Shown here: piece by piece, positions 17,902 to 27,716 of the stretch
How positions within the stretch are numbered: the stretch's first letter is position 1
How the letters are laid out: each line of letters starts with the position of its first letter
Source: Marinobacter sp. X15-166B
GTDB taxonomy: Bacteria > Pseudomonadota > Gammaproteobacteria > Pseudomonadales > Oleiphilaceae
Assembly: GCF_001752365.1 (NCBI RefSeq)
Contig: NZ_MEIY01000001.1
Coordinates: forward strand, 581,179 to 645,178
Length of the DNA: 64,000 nt
Reading direction: 5' to 3'
Position numbers and translations under genes: made by a program
The notes under the pieces: generated by a model
Databases searched by the model: none
Seen by the model: the letters and a program-made list of their open reading frames with translations, nothing else
What the model was told of the DNA's origin: nothing

Positions 17902-18849
17902 TCAGCTCCCTGCCAGGGAATCCAAAAAGTCGCGCACCACGGCCTCGGGCGGCAAACCTTCGACCGCGACCGCGCCGTTCAGTTTCTGCAGGGTTTCCAG
18001 ATCCAGCACCTGGAACACCGGTTTGAGAATCTCCCGGATGTTCGGATAAGCCGCCAGCACCTCTTCACGGATAATCGGCGCGGGCTGGTACACCGGCTGT
18101 ACGCCCTTGGTGTCGGTCAGCACTTTCAATCCCAGCGCGCTCAGTCCGCCGTCGGTGCCGTAGGTCATGGCGCCATTGACATCGTTGTTGTTCAGGGCCG
18201 CAGCGCGCATGGTCGCAGCGGTGTTGCCGCCGGACAGCACCAACCGCTGTTCGGGTTTCAACTCAAACCCGTAGGCCTCCTGAAACGCAGGCAAGGCGCT
18301 CGGGGATTCGACAAACTCAGCACTGGCGGCAAACTTGAATGCGCCTCCTTCATTAATGTAGGTCGCCAGGTCTTCCAGCGTCGACAAGCCTTGGGCCTCG
18401 GCCAGATCGGCTCGCACGCTCATGGCCCAGGTGTTGTTGGCGTCGGCGGGGGTCAGCCACACAATCCGGTGCGCCTTCAGATCCAGATCACTGGCAGTGG
18501 CGTAAGCTTTAACCGCATCGTTCCAGACCGGACTATCGGCCTGGTCGTGAAAGAACGCTGCATTGCCGGTGTACTCGGGGTAAATGTCGATCTCACCGGC
18601 CTTGATGGCGTTGCGGACAATGCTGGTGCCGCCCAGCTGAATGCGGTTCTCCACCGGGATCCCGGCACGCTCCAGCGACTGCAGAATCACCTGCCCGAGC
18701 ACCGCCCCTTCCGTGTCGATTTTTGACGAAACCACAACCGGCTCTGTCGCCATTGCCGTGGTAACGGCGGACGTACACAGCGCCAAAACCGCCACGGTTG
18801 ACGTAATGACAGAGGTTAGCGCGCGAATTTTTCGCTTGATGGATGCCAC
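17902..18849 (-). CDS. osmF: Quaternary-amine/osmoprotectant substrate-binding protein (OsmF/YehZ type)
   Basis: 315-residue periplasmic binding protein with a Sec signal peptide (cleavage near AMATEP). The body is OpuAC-like (KIDTEGAVLGQVILQSLERAG, AGEIDIYPEYTGNAAFF, TWAMSVRADLAEAQGL). It should deliver glycine betaine or a related solute to the YehYXW complex. The start is GTG 18849 with AAGGG seven bases upstream. It is the first gene of the operon. Ligand specificity is not readable; OsmF of E. coli binds betaine only weakly. Confidence 0.85.
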   Translation of the reverse strand: MASIKRKIRALTSVITSTVAVLALCTSAVTTAMATEPVVVSSKIDTEGAVLGQVILQSLERAGIPVENRIQLGGTSIVRNAIKAGEIDIYPEYTGNAAFFHDQADSPVWNDAVKAYATASDLDLKAHRIVWLTPADANNTWAMSVRADLAEAQGLSTLEDLATYINEGGAFKFAASAEFVESPSALPAFQEAYGFELKPEQRLVLSGGNTAATMRAAALNNNDVNGAMTYGTDGGLSALGLKVLTDTKGVQPVYQPAPIIREEVLAAYPNIREILKPVFQVLDLETLQKLNGAVAVEGLPPEAVVRDFLDSLAGS

Positions 18850-19149
18850 GTTGGTGCCCTTTTTCGTCGAGTGTTCATCGTTGTTTCGCGTTAAGTCTAA
18901 TCAACAGGGCAACGAGCGCAACCTAATAATCGCCGTAATGAAACAAAGCTCAAACCGGCCTGTCCAAGCTGCAAAGTCTGGACTAAGCTGAAAATATCAG
19001 CCGCTGAGCCACCACAGCGTTTTAGAAAGGTGCGCCAGCTCCATGTTTTTAAACCAATAACAAACCAGATCGCCACATGGATTGGCGAAGCAACGAGGAA
19101 CAACAGGCAAGGCACAAAATAACGATTGTTACTGCAGCGAGGGGTCATC
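18850..19149 (+). other. Intergenic region between osmF and prkA
   Basis: A 300-base AT-richer gap between divergently transcribed osmF and prkA, which must hold both promoters. I saw only a small palindrome (TCAGC-C-GCTGA, near 18990) and a possible GTCC/GGAC hairpin, with no convincing sigma-70 pair. The only ribosome site that decides a start is GAGGGG five bases before prkA. Confidence 0.5.
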
Positions 19150-21072
19150 ATGAGCATAGTGCACCACTTCAAAAACCGGTATGACTCGACTCAGGAGGAA
19201 GAGTATTCGTTGGAGGAGTACCTGGAGATCTGCAAACAGGATCCAGCCGCTTACGCCACGGCCGCAGAGCGCATGTTGATTGCCATTGGCGAACCGGAGC
19301 TGATCGATACCTCCCGGGATGCACGGCTGTCGCGTATTTTTTCCAACAAGGTGATCAAGCGCTACCCCGAGTTTTCCGAGTTTTACGGCATGGAAGAGGC
19401 GGTGGAAAACATTGTGTCGTTCTTCCGCCACGCTGCCCAGGGTCTCGAAGAGAAGAAGCAGATTCTGTACCTGCTCGGACCTGTTGGCGGGGGTAAAAGC
19501 TCGCTGGCCGAAAAGCTCAAAAAGCTCATTCAGAAAGTGCCCTTCTACACCATCAAAGGCTCGCCGGTCAATGAAACCCCGCTGGGGCTGTTTGACCCCG
19601 CTGAAGACGGGCCGATACTGGAAGAAGAATTCGGCATCCCGCGCCGTTACCTGGGTTCGATCATTTCTCCCTGGGCGGTCAAACGGCTGCACGAGTTCGG
19701 TGGCGATATCAGCCAGTTCCGCGTCGTGAAGCGCTACCCATCCATTCTTGACCAGGTGGCCGTGTCCAAAACGGAGCCCGGCGACGACAACAACCAGGAC
19801 ATTTCCGCGCTGGTGGGCAAGGTGAATATCCGCATGCTGGAAGACTACTCCCAGGATGACCCGGACGCCTACAGCTTCAGCGGTGGCCTGTGCCGCGCCA
19901 ACCAGGGGCTGCTGGAATTCGTGGAGATGTTCAAGGCACCCATCAAGGTACTGCACCCACTTCTGACGGCCACGCAGGAAGGCAATTACAACACCACCGA
20001 AGGCATGGGCTCGGTGCCTTTTGATGGCATCATTCTGGCCCACTCCAACGAATCGGAGTGGCAGACGTTCCGCAACAACAAACACAACGAAGCGTTTCTC
20101 GACCGGGTGTACATCGTCAAGGTGCCCTATTGCGTGCGCATCACCGAAGAGATCGAGATCTATCAGAAGCTGCTCCGTAACAGTTCCCTGGCCGGTTCCC
20201 CTTGTGCGCCGGACACCCTCAACATGCTGGCCCAGTTCTCGGTGCTGTCTCGGATCAAAGAGCCGGAAAACTCCAGCGTGTTCTCAAAAATGCGGGTCTA
20301 CGACGGCCAGAACATCAAGGACACCGACCCGAAAGCCAAATCCATCCAGGAGTATCGCGATGCGGCCGGGGTCAACGAAGGCATGGATGGTCTGTCCACC
20401 CGCTTTGCTTTCAAGATTCTGTCCAAGGTGTTCAACTTTGATAACTCCGAAATCGCGGCCAACCCGGTGCACCTGCTGTACGTACTGGAAAAACAGATCG
20501 AACAGGAGCAGTTCCCAAGCGAGCTGCAGGACCGCTACCTGCGCTTCATCAAAGAGTTCCTGGCGCCCCGCTACGTCGAGTTTATCGGCAAAGAGATTCA
20601 GACCGCGTATCTGGAGAGCTACAGCGAATACGGGCAGAACCTGTTTGATCGCTACGTCACCTACGCCGACTTCTGGATTCAGGATCAGGAATACCGCGAT
20701 CCCGAAACCGGCGAAATTCTGGACCGCTCGTCCATCAACGATGAACTGGAAAAAATCGAGAAACCGGCCGGTATCAGCAACCCGAAAGACTTCCGTAACG
20801 AGGTGGTCAACTTTGTGCTGCGCGCCCGGGCGAACAATCAGGGCAACAACCCGTCCTGGCTCAGCTACGAGAAACTGCGCAGCGTGATCGAGAAGAAAAT
20901 GTTCTCCAACACCGAAGACCTGCTGCCGGTGGTGTCATTCAATCCGAAGGCCAGCCAGGAAGATCAGAACAAGCACAAACAGTTTGTTGAGCGCATGGTC
21001 GATCGAGGCTACACCGAGAAGCAGGTACGGCTGTTGGCCGAGTGGTATCTGCGGGTTCGCAAGTCTCATTAA
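19150..21072 (+). CDS. prkA: PrkA/YeaG serine protein kinase (AAA+ type)
   Basis: 640-residue cytosolic protein with an AAA+ ATPase-like N-terminal domain (Walker A GPVGGGKS at 110-117, ILAHSNESEWQTF sensor region) and a C-terminal PrkA kinase-like domain. In E. coli YeaG works with YeaH in nitrogen starvation and stationary phase. ATG 19150 is preceded by GAGGGG. It is the first gene of a prkA-yeaH-spoVR unit found in many gammaproteobacteria. The enzymatic activity (kinase versus protease) is debated for the family. Confidence 0.95.
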   Translation: MSIVHHFKNRYDSTQEEEYSLEEYLEICKQDPAAYATAAERMLIAIGEPELIDTSRDARLSRIFSNKVIKRYPEFSEFYGMEEAVENIVSFFRHAAQGLEEKKQILYLLGPVGGGKSSLAEKLKKLIQKVPFYTIKGSPVNETPLGLFDPAEDGPILEEEFGIPRRYLGSIISPWAVKRLHEFGGDISQFRVVKRYPSILDQVAVSKTEPGDDNNQDISALVGKVNIRMLEDYSQDDPDAYSFSGGLCRANQGLLEFVEMFKAPIKVLHPLLTATQEGNYNTTEGMGSVPFDGIILAHSNESEWQTFRNNKHNEAFLDRVYIVKVPYCVRITEEIEIYQKLLRNSSLAGSPCAPDTLNMLAQFSVLSRIKEPENSSVFSKMRVYDGQNIKDTDPKAKSIQEYRDAAGVNEGMDGLSTRFAFKILSKVFNFDNSEIAANPVHLLYVLEKQIEQEQFPSELQDRYLRFIKEFLAPRYVEFIGKEIQTAYLESYSEYGQNLFDRYVTYADFWIQDQEYRDPETGEILDRSSINDELEKIEKPAGISNPKDFRNEVVNFVLRARANNQGNNPSWLSYEKLRSVIEKKMFSNTEDLLPVVSFNPKASQEDQNKHKQFVERMVDRGYTEKQVRLLAEWYLRVRKSH

Positions 21073-21093
21073 TGATGCAACCGGAGCGCCGCT

Positions 21094-22386
21094 ATGGGTA
21101 TGACCCACATTGTCGACCGACGACTGAACGGAAAGAATAAAAGTGCCGTGAACCGGGAGCGGTTTTTACGCCGCTACCGCAAACACATCAAGAAGGCCGT
21201 AGCCGACGCCGTGCAGCGGCGCTCGATCACGGATGTCGAGCATGGTGAGAGCGTCAGCATTCCGGCCCGGGATATTCAGGAACCGGTCTTCCATCACGGT
21301 CAGGGCGGCCGCCGGGAAATGGTGCACCCGGGCAATCAGGAATTTGTCGCCGGCGACACCATGCCCAAGCCGCAGGGGGGCGGTCAGGGACAGGGCGGCG
21401 GCCAGGCCAGCCCGGACGGCGAAGGCATGGATGAGTTCGCCTTCCAGATTACCCAAGAGGAGTTTCTCGAGTTTCTGTTTGACGACCTCGAGTTGCCAAA
21501 TCTGGCTCGCAAGAAACTCAAAGACACCGAAACCTTCAAATATGTGCGCGCCGGTTATTCCACCTCGGGGGTACCGGCCAGACTGGACGTGTTGCGCTCA
21601 CTGCGCGGTTCCCACGCCCGCCGCTTGTCACTGGGGGGCGCGCGGCGGCGCAAGATCCGCGAACTGGAAGCGCAGCTGCAGGCCCTCAAGGCGGCCCCCC
21701 CCAATCTGGATGAGGCCTTCAGCCACAAGGATCAGATCGAGGCGCTGGAGACAGAAATCGACCGTCTGAAAAAAAACCTGCGCCGCATTCCGTACATCGA
21801 TGAGATCGATTTGCGCTACCGGCAGCACGAGAAGCAACCGCAACCCGCCACCAGCGCGGTGATGTTCTGCCTGATGGATGTTTCCGGCTCAATGACCCAG
21901 ATGCACAAAGACATCGCCAAACGGTTTTTCATCCTGCTGTATCTGTTCCTGAAGAAGAACTACAAAAAAATCGATGTGGTGTTCATCCGCCACCACACCA
22001 GTGCCAAGGAAGTTGACGAGGAAGAGTTTTTCTACTCCCGGGAAACCGGGGGCACCATCGTCAGCAGCGCCCTCAAACTGACCCACGACATCATCGAATC
22101 GCGCTACCCTCCTTCGGAGTGGAACATTTACGCCGCCCAGGCGTCTGACGGCGACAACTGGAATGACGATTCCCCCATCTGCGGCAAGTTGCTGACCAAT
22201 AAAATTCTGCCTCTGGTGCAGTACTTTGCCTACGTGGAAATCACCCCGCAGGATCACCAGATGCTCTGGTACGAATATGAGAAAATCATGACCTCCTTCC
22301 CGTCATCCTTTGCCATGCAGCAAATCGCAGATCCAGGCGAGATCTATCCGGTATTCCGCCAGTTGTTTGAGAGGAAAGCCGCATGA
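21094..22386 (+). CDS. yeaH: YeaH/YhbH (UPF0229) VWA-like protein
   Basis: 430-residue partner of PrkA. The N-terminal third is basic and contains a glycine/glutamine-rich linker (around residues 90-110). The C-terminal half has a von Willebrand A-like fold with a MIDAS-type motif ([20 protein letters not shown]). GGAG seven bases before ATG 21094 supports the start. It ends in a 4-base overlap with spoVR, indicating coupled translation. The biochemical role is unknown. Confidence 0.93.
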   Translation: MGMTHIVDRRLNGKNKSAVNRERFLRRYRKHIKKAVADAVQRRSITDVEHGESVSIPARDIQEPVFHHGQGGRREMVHPGNQEFVAGDTMPKPQGGGQGQGGGQASPDGEGMDEFAFQITQEEFLEFLFDDLELPNLARKKLKDTETFKYVRAGYSTSGVPARLDVLRSLRGSHARRLSLGGARRRKIRELEAQLQALKAAPPNLDEAFSHKDQIEALETEIDRLKKNLRRIPYIDEIDLRYRQHEKQPQPATSAVMFCLMDVSGSMTQMHKDIAKRFFILLYLFLKKNYKKIDVVFIRHHTSAKEVDEEEFFYSRETGGTIVSSALKLTHDIIESRYPPSEWNIYAAQASDGDNWNDDSPICGKLLTNKILPLVQYFAYVEITPQDHQMLWYEYEKIMTSFPSSFAMQQIADPGEIYPVFRQLFERKAA

Positions 22387-23915
22387 CCGAAACGCTTAAC
22401 CCCGAGCGCACCCCCATCTCCAGCGGGTCCGAATGGACCTTTGATCTGATCCGGGATTACGTGGAGGCCATCGAACAGTGCGCCGAAGAGTTCGGGCTGG
22501 ACACTTACCCCAATCAAATCGAGGTGATCAGTTCCGAACAGATGATGGACGCCTACAGTTCCGTGGGCATGCCCGTGGGCTATCACCACTGGTCCTTCGG
22601 CAAACAGTTTCTGTCCACTTCCCGGGGCTATCAGCGCGGGCAAATGGGGCTGGCTTACGAAATAGTGATCAACTCCAACCCCTGTATTGCGTACCTGATG
22701 GAAGAGAACACTCTGCCGATGCAGGCCTTGGTGGTGGCCCACGCCTGCTTTGGACACAACTCGTTCTTCAAGGGCAACTACCTGTTTCAGACCTGGACCG
22801 ACGCCAGCGCCATCATCGATTATCTGGTGTTTGCGCGGAACTATGTGGCCGAATGCGAAGAACGCTACGGTGTGGAAACCGTTGAGGAAATCCTCGACTC
22901 CTGCCACGCGCTGATGAACTACGGCGTGGACCGTTACAAACGCCCGGCACCGATCTCGGCGGCGGAAGAACAGCGGCGGCAAAAAGAGCGCGAAGAGTAC
23001 CTGCAACTGCAACTGAACGACCTCTGGCGCACCATTCCAAAACCGGGAACGGACGAAGAGGAGCTGCAGCGGCGCAGCAAGCGCTACCCGGAAGAGCCCC
23101 AGGAAAACCTGCTGTATTTCATTGAAAAAAACGCCCCGTTACTGGAGATCTGGCAGCGGGAATTGATTCGTATTGTGCGCAAACTGGCCCAGTACTTTTA
23201 CCCGCAACGGCAGACCCAGGTGATGAACGAGGGCTGGGCCACCTTCTGGCACTACACCCTGCTCAACCGCATGTATGAGAAAGGTCTGGTCAACGATGGT
23301 TTCATGCTTGAGTTTTTGCAGAGCCATACTGCCGTGGTGTACCAACCTCCGTTCAACAGCCCCTGGTATTCGGGGATCAACCCCTACACCCTGGGGTTCA
23401 GCATGTACTCGGACCTGCGCCGGATCTGTGAACACCCGACCGCCGAGGATCGCGAGTGGTTCCCAGACTTCGCCGGAACCGACTGGCTGGACACCCTGCA
23501 TTTCGCCATGAAGAACTTCAAGGACGAGAGTTTCATCCAACAGTTTCTCTCGCCCAAACTGATGCGGGATCTGCGTTTGTTCGCCATTGAAGACGACGAC
23601 CAGGAAGACGTGTACCGGGTCACCGCCATACACGACGAGCCGGGTTACAAGCCGCTGCGTGAAAAGCTCGCCCGCCAGTACAACCTGAGTTACCGCGAAC
23701 CCAATATACAGGCGTGGAGTGTCGATCTGCGGGGGGACCGCTCGCTCACCTTGCGACACGTGCCCATTGACCGTGTTCCCCTGGATGAGGACACCGATGA
23801 GGTGCTGCGCCACGTTCACCGGCTGTGGGGGTTTGACGTGCACCTGGAAAGCGTCGATAACGGTGTGGTCGTGCAGTCGTATCACTGCCCACCCAAAAAA
23901 AACGGCGACTCCTGA
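22383..23915 (+). CDS. SpoVR family protein (YcgB-like)
   Basis: 510-residue SpoVR/YcgB family protein. Typical segments are [47 protein letters not shown] and [11 protein letters not shown], with conserved His/Glu residues that suggest a metal-dependent activity, unproven. It is the third gene of the prkA-yeaH-spoVR unit and shares ATGA with yeaH. In Bacillus, SpoVR affects spore cortex; the role in gram-negatives is starvation or stress related but undefined. Confidence 0.93.
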   Translation: MTETLNPERTPISSGSEWTFDLIRDYVEAIEQCAEEFGLDTYPNQIEVISSEQMMDAYSSVGMPVGYHHWSFGKQFLSTSRGYQRGQMGLAYEIVINSNPCIAYLMEENTLPMQALVVAHACFGHNSFFKGNYLFQTWTDASAIIDYLVFARNYVAECEERYGVETVEEILDSCHALMNYGVDRYKRPAPISAAEEQRRQKEREEYLQLQLNDLWRTIPKPGTDEEELQRRSKRYPEEPQENLLYFIEKNAPLLEIWQRELIRIVRKLAQYFYPQRQTQVMNEGWATFWHYTLLNRMYEKGLVNDGFMLEFLQSHTAVVYQPPFNSPWYSGINPYTLGFSMYSDLRRICEHPTAEDREWFPDFAGTDWLDTLHFAMKNFKDESFIQQFLSPKLMRDLRLFAIEDDDQEDVYRVTAIHDEPGYKPLREKLARQYNLSYREPNIQAWSVDLRGDRSLTLRHVPIDRVPLDEDTDEVLRHVHRLWGFDVHLESVDNGVVVQSYHCPPKKNGDS

Positions 23916-24076
23916 TCCAACCTTGCAGCCCCGTCCGGGCGGGCCCTGATCCGACTTCTGCGCGCGCGTTTCCCGGTGCGGTGTTTTGTTGCGTATACTG
24001 ACGGGCAGTACCTGGACAACAATAACGGCGGGAGAACGGATCTCCGGCAACCGCACCCATCGGACGAGGAGTACCC

Positions 24077-25510
24077 ATGAAGCGTTTGGGAACACTGGAT
24101 GCAGCCTGGCTGGCGGTGGAATCGGAAGACACACCGATGCACGTGGGTACCCTGCAAATCTTCACGCTGCCGCCCCATGCACCGGAAACGTTTTTAAGGG
24201 ACCTGGTGTTGCGCATGCGGGAATGCGATGAAGTGGCCAGGCCCTGGTGTCACAAGCTCGCTCACCCCAGCGCCCTGGGCCGCCTGATCGCTCCCCGCTG
24301 GAAGATCGACGCGCGCATTGATTTGGAGTACCACGTGCGCCACTCCGCCCTGCCGGCCCCCGGCAGCGAACGGGAACTTGGCATTTTGGTGTCACGGTTG
24401 CACTCCAATCCGCTGGATCTGTCCCGCCCGCTATGGGAATGTCACATCGTCGAAGGCCTCGAGCACAACCGGTTCGCGTTATACACTAAAATGCACCACT
24501 CCATGATTGACGGGGTCAGCGGCGTGCGCCTCATGCAGCGGGTGCTGTCAACGGACCCCGAAGCCACCGGCATGACGCCCCCCTGGGCCGTGCATGTCGA
24601 TAAAACCCGCGCGGATAAAACCGATGGTGAGGCAAGTGTGCCGGCGGCGCTCTCCCAGGCCATGGATGCTCTCAAACTCCAGGCCGACATGGCTCCCAAA
24701 CTGTGGAAAGCGATGAGCCGCCTGGTGCAATCAGCCTGTCACCCGGAAGACAGCCTGTCCACGCCGTTCGCCGGGCCGGTGTCTCCGTTGAACCGGCGGG
24801 TCACCGGTCAGCGCCGGCTGGCCACCCAGCACTATGAACTGAGTCGCCTGCGTGAGCTGGCCAAGGCAGGCCAGGCGTCCCTGAACGATATTGTATTGTA
24901 TCTTTGCGGTACGGCCCTGCGCCGTTTCCTGCTCGACCAGCACAACCTGCCGGCAACGGCCATGACCGCAGGCATCCCGGTGAACATCCGGCCGGCCGAT
25001 GACGAAGGCACCGGCACCCAGATCAGTTTCATGATTGCTTCCCTCGGCACCGATGAAGACGACCCGCTGAAACGCCTGCAACAAATCAAGACCTCCACCC
25101 GGCGCGCCAAAGAGCACCTTCAGGCCCTGCCCCGCACCGCCCTGACCCAATACACCATGTTGCTGATGTCGCCCTATATCCTGCAATTGCTGTCGGGCAT
25201 GGGCGGGCGCATGCGACCGGTCTTCAACGTCACCATTTCCAACATTCCCGGGCCCCACCAAACCTTGTATTACGAAGGCGCACAACTGGAAGCCATGTAC
25301 CCGGTGTCACTGATTGCCCACGGGGGTGCGCTCAACATTACCTGCCTGAGTTACGCCGGTGCACTGAATTTCGGTTTTACCGGCTGCCGCGATACCCTGC
25401 CCAGCATGCAGCGCCTGGCGGTGTACACCGGCGAAGCTCTGGGCGAACTGGAAGCCTTGTTGCTGCCGACCCCGACCCAGGAGCCTGTGCCGGCCCCCGC
25501 CTTACCCTGA
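24077..25510 (+). CDS. Wax ester synthase / diacylglycerol acyltransferase (WS/DGAT)
   Basis: 477-residue acyltransferase that joins acyl-CoA to a fatty alcohol or diacylglycerol to make wax esters or triacylglycerol. The catalytic HHSMIDG motif (HHxxxDG) is at residues 140-146, PLWE at 118-121 and the conserved ND pair at 270-271. GAGGAG before ATG 24077 supports the start. It is membrane-associated without clear transmembrane helices. Storage-lipid synthesis fits the flanking starvation genes. A TATACT box at 23994-23999 is a candidate -10. Confidence 0.93.
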   Translation: MKRLGTLDAAWLAVESEDTPMHVGTLQIFTLPPHAPETFLRDLVLRMRECDEVARPWCHKLAHPSALGRLIAPRWKIDARIDLEYHVRHSALPAPGSERELGILVSRLHSNPLDLSRPLWECHIVEGLEHNRFALYTKMHHSMIDGVSGVRLMQRVLSTDPEATGMTPPWAVHVDKTRADKTDGEASVPAALSQAMDALKLQADMAPKLWKAMSRLVQSACHPEDSLSTPFAGPVSPLNRRVTGQRRLATQHYELSRLRELAKAGQASLNDIVLYLCGTALRRFLLDQHNLPATAMTAGIPVNIRPADDEGTGTQISFMIASLGTDEDDPLKRLQQIKTSTRRAKEHLQALPRTALTQYTMLLMSPYILQLLSGMGGRMRPVFNVTISNIPGPHQTLYYEGAQLEAMYPVSLIAHGGALNITCLSYAGALNFGFTGCRDTLPSMQRLAVYTGEALGELEALLLPTPTQEPVPAPALP

Positions 25511-25609
25511 ACCCTTGACACTTTAGTCTAACCCACTGTGTCGGCTGGCTATTTCTGGTGCTGATCGGTTACACTCGGTTATACAACTATAACTAGCAGG
25601 TACCTATTC

Positions 25610-27301
25610 ATGAGCGCAATCCTCCTGATGGTCCTGGGTCTTGGCGGAATGGCCCTGGGCTTTTTCGTTTACTCCAAGTTCCTGGCCCATGTGGTGTTCA
25701 AACTGAGTGATCAATTCCGTACTCCGGCGCACGAATTTGAAGACGGCATTGATTTCGTGCCGACCAACAAATTTGTACTCTGGGGTCATCACTTTACGTC
25801 TGTCGCTGGCGCCGCTCCGATTGTCGGTCCGGCTATAGCGGTTATCTGGGGCTGGCTGCCAGCCTTCTTGTGGGTCACCCTCGGCACCATATTCTTTGCC
25901 GGCATCCACGATTTTGGAGCCATCTGGGCCAGTGTGCGCAATCGGGCCAAATCCGTCGGCACGCTGACCGGTGAAGTGGTCGGCAAGCGCGCCCGTTCCA
26001 TCTTCTCTATTGTTATCTTCCTGGTGCTGTTGATGGTGAACGCGGTCTTCGGCGTGGTCATCGCCCGATTGCTGATCAACAACCCCAGCGCGGTGGTGCC
26101 CGTCTGGGGTGCAATTGCCGTGGCATTGGTGATCGGTCAGGCCATCTACCGCGCCAAAATGAACCTGTTCATGGTGTCCGTTGTCGGCGTTGTTGCCCTG
26201 TACACCCTGATTTACATCGGTCCGTCCGTACCCGTGTCCTTGCCAGAGAGCACCCTGGGCCTGTCGGCCAGTGCCGCCTGGATCATCATCCTGTTCGTGT
26301 ACGCCGCCATTGCGTCGCTGCTGCCGGTCTGGGTGTTGCTGCAGCCCCGCGATTACATCAACGGTTTGCAGTTGTTTGTGGGCCTGGCCGCCCTTTACGC
26401 GGCGGTACTGATCGCCAACCCCACCGTGGTCGCACCGATGATCAACGTCGATGTGCCGGCCGGTACACCGTCCATGATTCCCCTGCTGTTTGTGACCATC
26501 GCCTGTGGGGCGATCTCCGGGTTCCACGGTCTGGTGGCTTCCGGCACAACCTCCAAGCAGCTCAATAAAGAGACGGACGCGCGCTTCGTGGGCTACTTCG
26601 GCGCCACCGGTGAAGGTGCCCTGGCACTGGCCGCCATCATCGCCGCCACAGCCGGGTTTGCTTCCCTCGCCGATTGGCAGGCGGTCTATCACTCGTTCGG
26701 ACAGGGCAGCGTATCGGCCTTCGTTAATGGCGGCGCCGCTATCCTGAGCGCGGGTACCGGTCTGGATCTGGCCGTCGCTGCCACCATGCTGACCGTAATG
26801 GCCGCCCTGTTTGCGGGCACCACCATGGATACCGGCCTGCGCCTGCAGCGCTATATTTTCCAGGAGTGGGGTGAAATCTATAACATCAAGTGGATGGCCA
26901 AGCCGCTGCCGGCCACCTTGCTGTCGGTGACCACCTGTCTGGCCCTGGCGTTTGGCGCCGGCGGTGCCGATGGCTCCGGCGGGCTGCTGATCTGGCCCCT
27001 GTTCGGCACCACCAACCAGCTGCTGGCAGGACTGACCTTGCTGGTCATCACGGTGATGCTGGTACGCCGCGGTTCGCCGACGTTTTTCACCCTGGCCCCA
27101 CTGGTGTTCGTGCTGACCATGACGCTGTACGCGCTGCTGATTCAGCTCAAAGGGTTCTACGACAAGGGCGACTGGTTCTTGCTTGGCCTGGATCTGGTGG
27201 TCTTGTTCGCCGCGATCCTGGTTACCCTTGAGTGTGTCTCTGCACTGAAGCGGGCAAAAACCGAGCGCGGCGAGGAAGACACGGAAACCGAAGCCGTCTG
27301 A
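25610..27301 (+). CDS. cstA: CstA family carbon-starvation transporter
   Basis: 563-residue inner-membrane transporter with about 14-16 hydrophobic segments. CstA hallmarks are GHHFTSVAGAAPIVGPAIAV, FGAIWASVRNRAKS and the ISGFHGLVASGTTSKQL region. E. coli paralogues take up pyruvate and possibly peptides on carbon starvation. It is shorter than E. coli CstA (about 700) and belongs to the shorter subgroup. It is followed by a small protein ending in Cys-Cys, as cstA and btsT are in E. coli (ybdD, yjiX), although here that protein is of a different family. The direct repeat CGGTTACACT/CGGTTATACA about 30-50 bases upstream could be regulatory. Confidence 0.92.
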   Translation: MSAILLMVLGLGGMALGFFVYSKFLAHVVFKLSDQFRTPAHEFEDGIDFVPTNKFVLWGHHFTSVAGAAPIVGPAIAVIWGWLPAFLWVTLGTIFFAGIHDFGAIWASVRNRAKSVGTLTGEVVGKRARSIFSIVIFLVLLMVNAVFGVVIARLLINNPSAVVPVWGAIAVALVIGQAIYRAKMNLFMVSVVGVVALYTLIYIGPSVPVSLPESTLGLSASAAWIIILFVYAAIASLLPVWVLLQPRDYINGLQLFVGLAALYAAVLIANPTVVAPMINVDVPAGTPSMIPLLFVTIACGAISGFHGLVASGTTSKQLNKETDARFVGYFGATGEGALALAAIIAATAGFASLADWQAVYHSFGQGSVSAFVNGGAAILSAGTGLDLAVAATMLTVMAALFAGTTMDTGLRLQRYIFQEWGEIYNIKWMAKPLPATLLSVTTCLALAFGAGGADGSGGLLIWPLFGTTNQLLAGLTLLVITVMLVRRGSPTFFTLAPLVFVLTMTLYALLIQLKGFYDKGDWFLLGLDLVVLFAAILVTLECVSALKRAKTERGEEDTETEAV

Positions 27302-27322
27302 TCGCTGCAGTCAGTGTTGATG

Positions 27323-27361
27323 CTGGCCGGACCGGGTGAATGCATTCCCCGGCCCGGCCAG
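27323..27361 (+). other. Long GC-rich hairpin between cstA and the CC-ending gene
   Basis: CTGGCCGG (27323-27330) pairs with CCGGCCAG (27354-27361), and after one mismatch CCGGG (27332-27336) pairs with CCCGG just inside the right arm. No T-run follows, so it is more likely an mRNA-stabilising or attenuating element inside the cstA operon than a full terminator. Confidence 0.5.
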
Positions 27362-27423
27362 TACTGCCTTGCCCCGCCCCTATTTCTAACCGTGTTCACG
27401 CCTCCCGTGGCAGAGGGCATCTC

Positions 27424-27702
27424 ATGAAGCATGTATTCGCCCGCTTGAAATACCTGTATCACAAGGCCGGCACTGCCGGAGCCGAATATTACAATGCCCC
27501 CTACCGGGCCGCCATCGCCCGCGCCCAGCGGGACGAGGACGATTTGTTCATGTTGCTGGTGTTCAGCGAAATGATGGGCATCCCTAATCCTGCCAGCTGG
27601 TATTGTCTGGAACTGCAACCTCTGCTGATGGAGCGTTTCCACGACTGGCATACCCGCATGGGCATGGAACGCTCGCCCCTGGATCACTTCCGCTGCTGCT
27701 AA
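27424..27702 (+). CDS. Cory-CC-star-type small protein ending in Cys-Cys
   Basis: 92-residue protein whose last two residues are Cys91-Cys92 (FRCC-stop). It has an N-terminal basic helix (KHVFARLKYLYHKAG), a Tyr/Ala-rich stretch and a central helical segment (DLFMLLVFSEMMGIPNP). It matches what I remember of the cory-CC-star family, found beside ArsA-family ATPases. No transmembrane segment is certain. It lies 122 bases after cstA and 14 bases before the ATPase gene. The function is unknown. A role as a thiol-bearing partner of CstA, by analogy with YbdD/YjiX which also end in Cys-Cys, is inference. Confidence 0.8.
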   Translation: MKHVFARLKYLYHKAGTAGAEYYNAPYRAAIARAQRDEDDLFMLLVFSEMMGIPNPASWYCLELQPLLMERFHDWHTRMGMERSPLDHFRCC

Positions 27703-27716
27703 CGACGGAGTCTGTC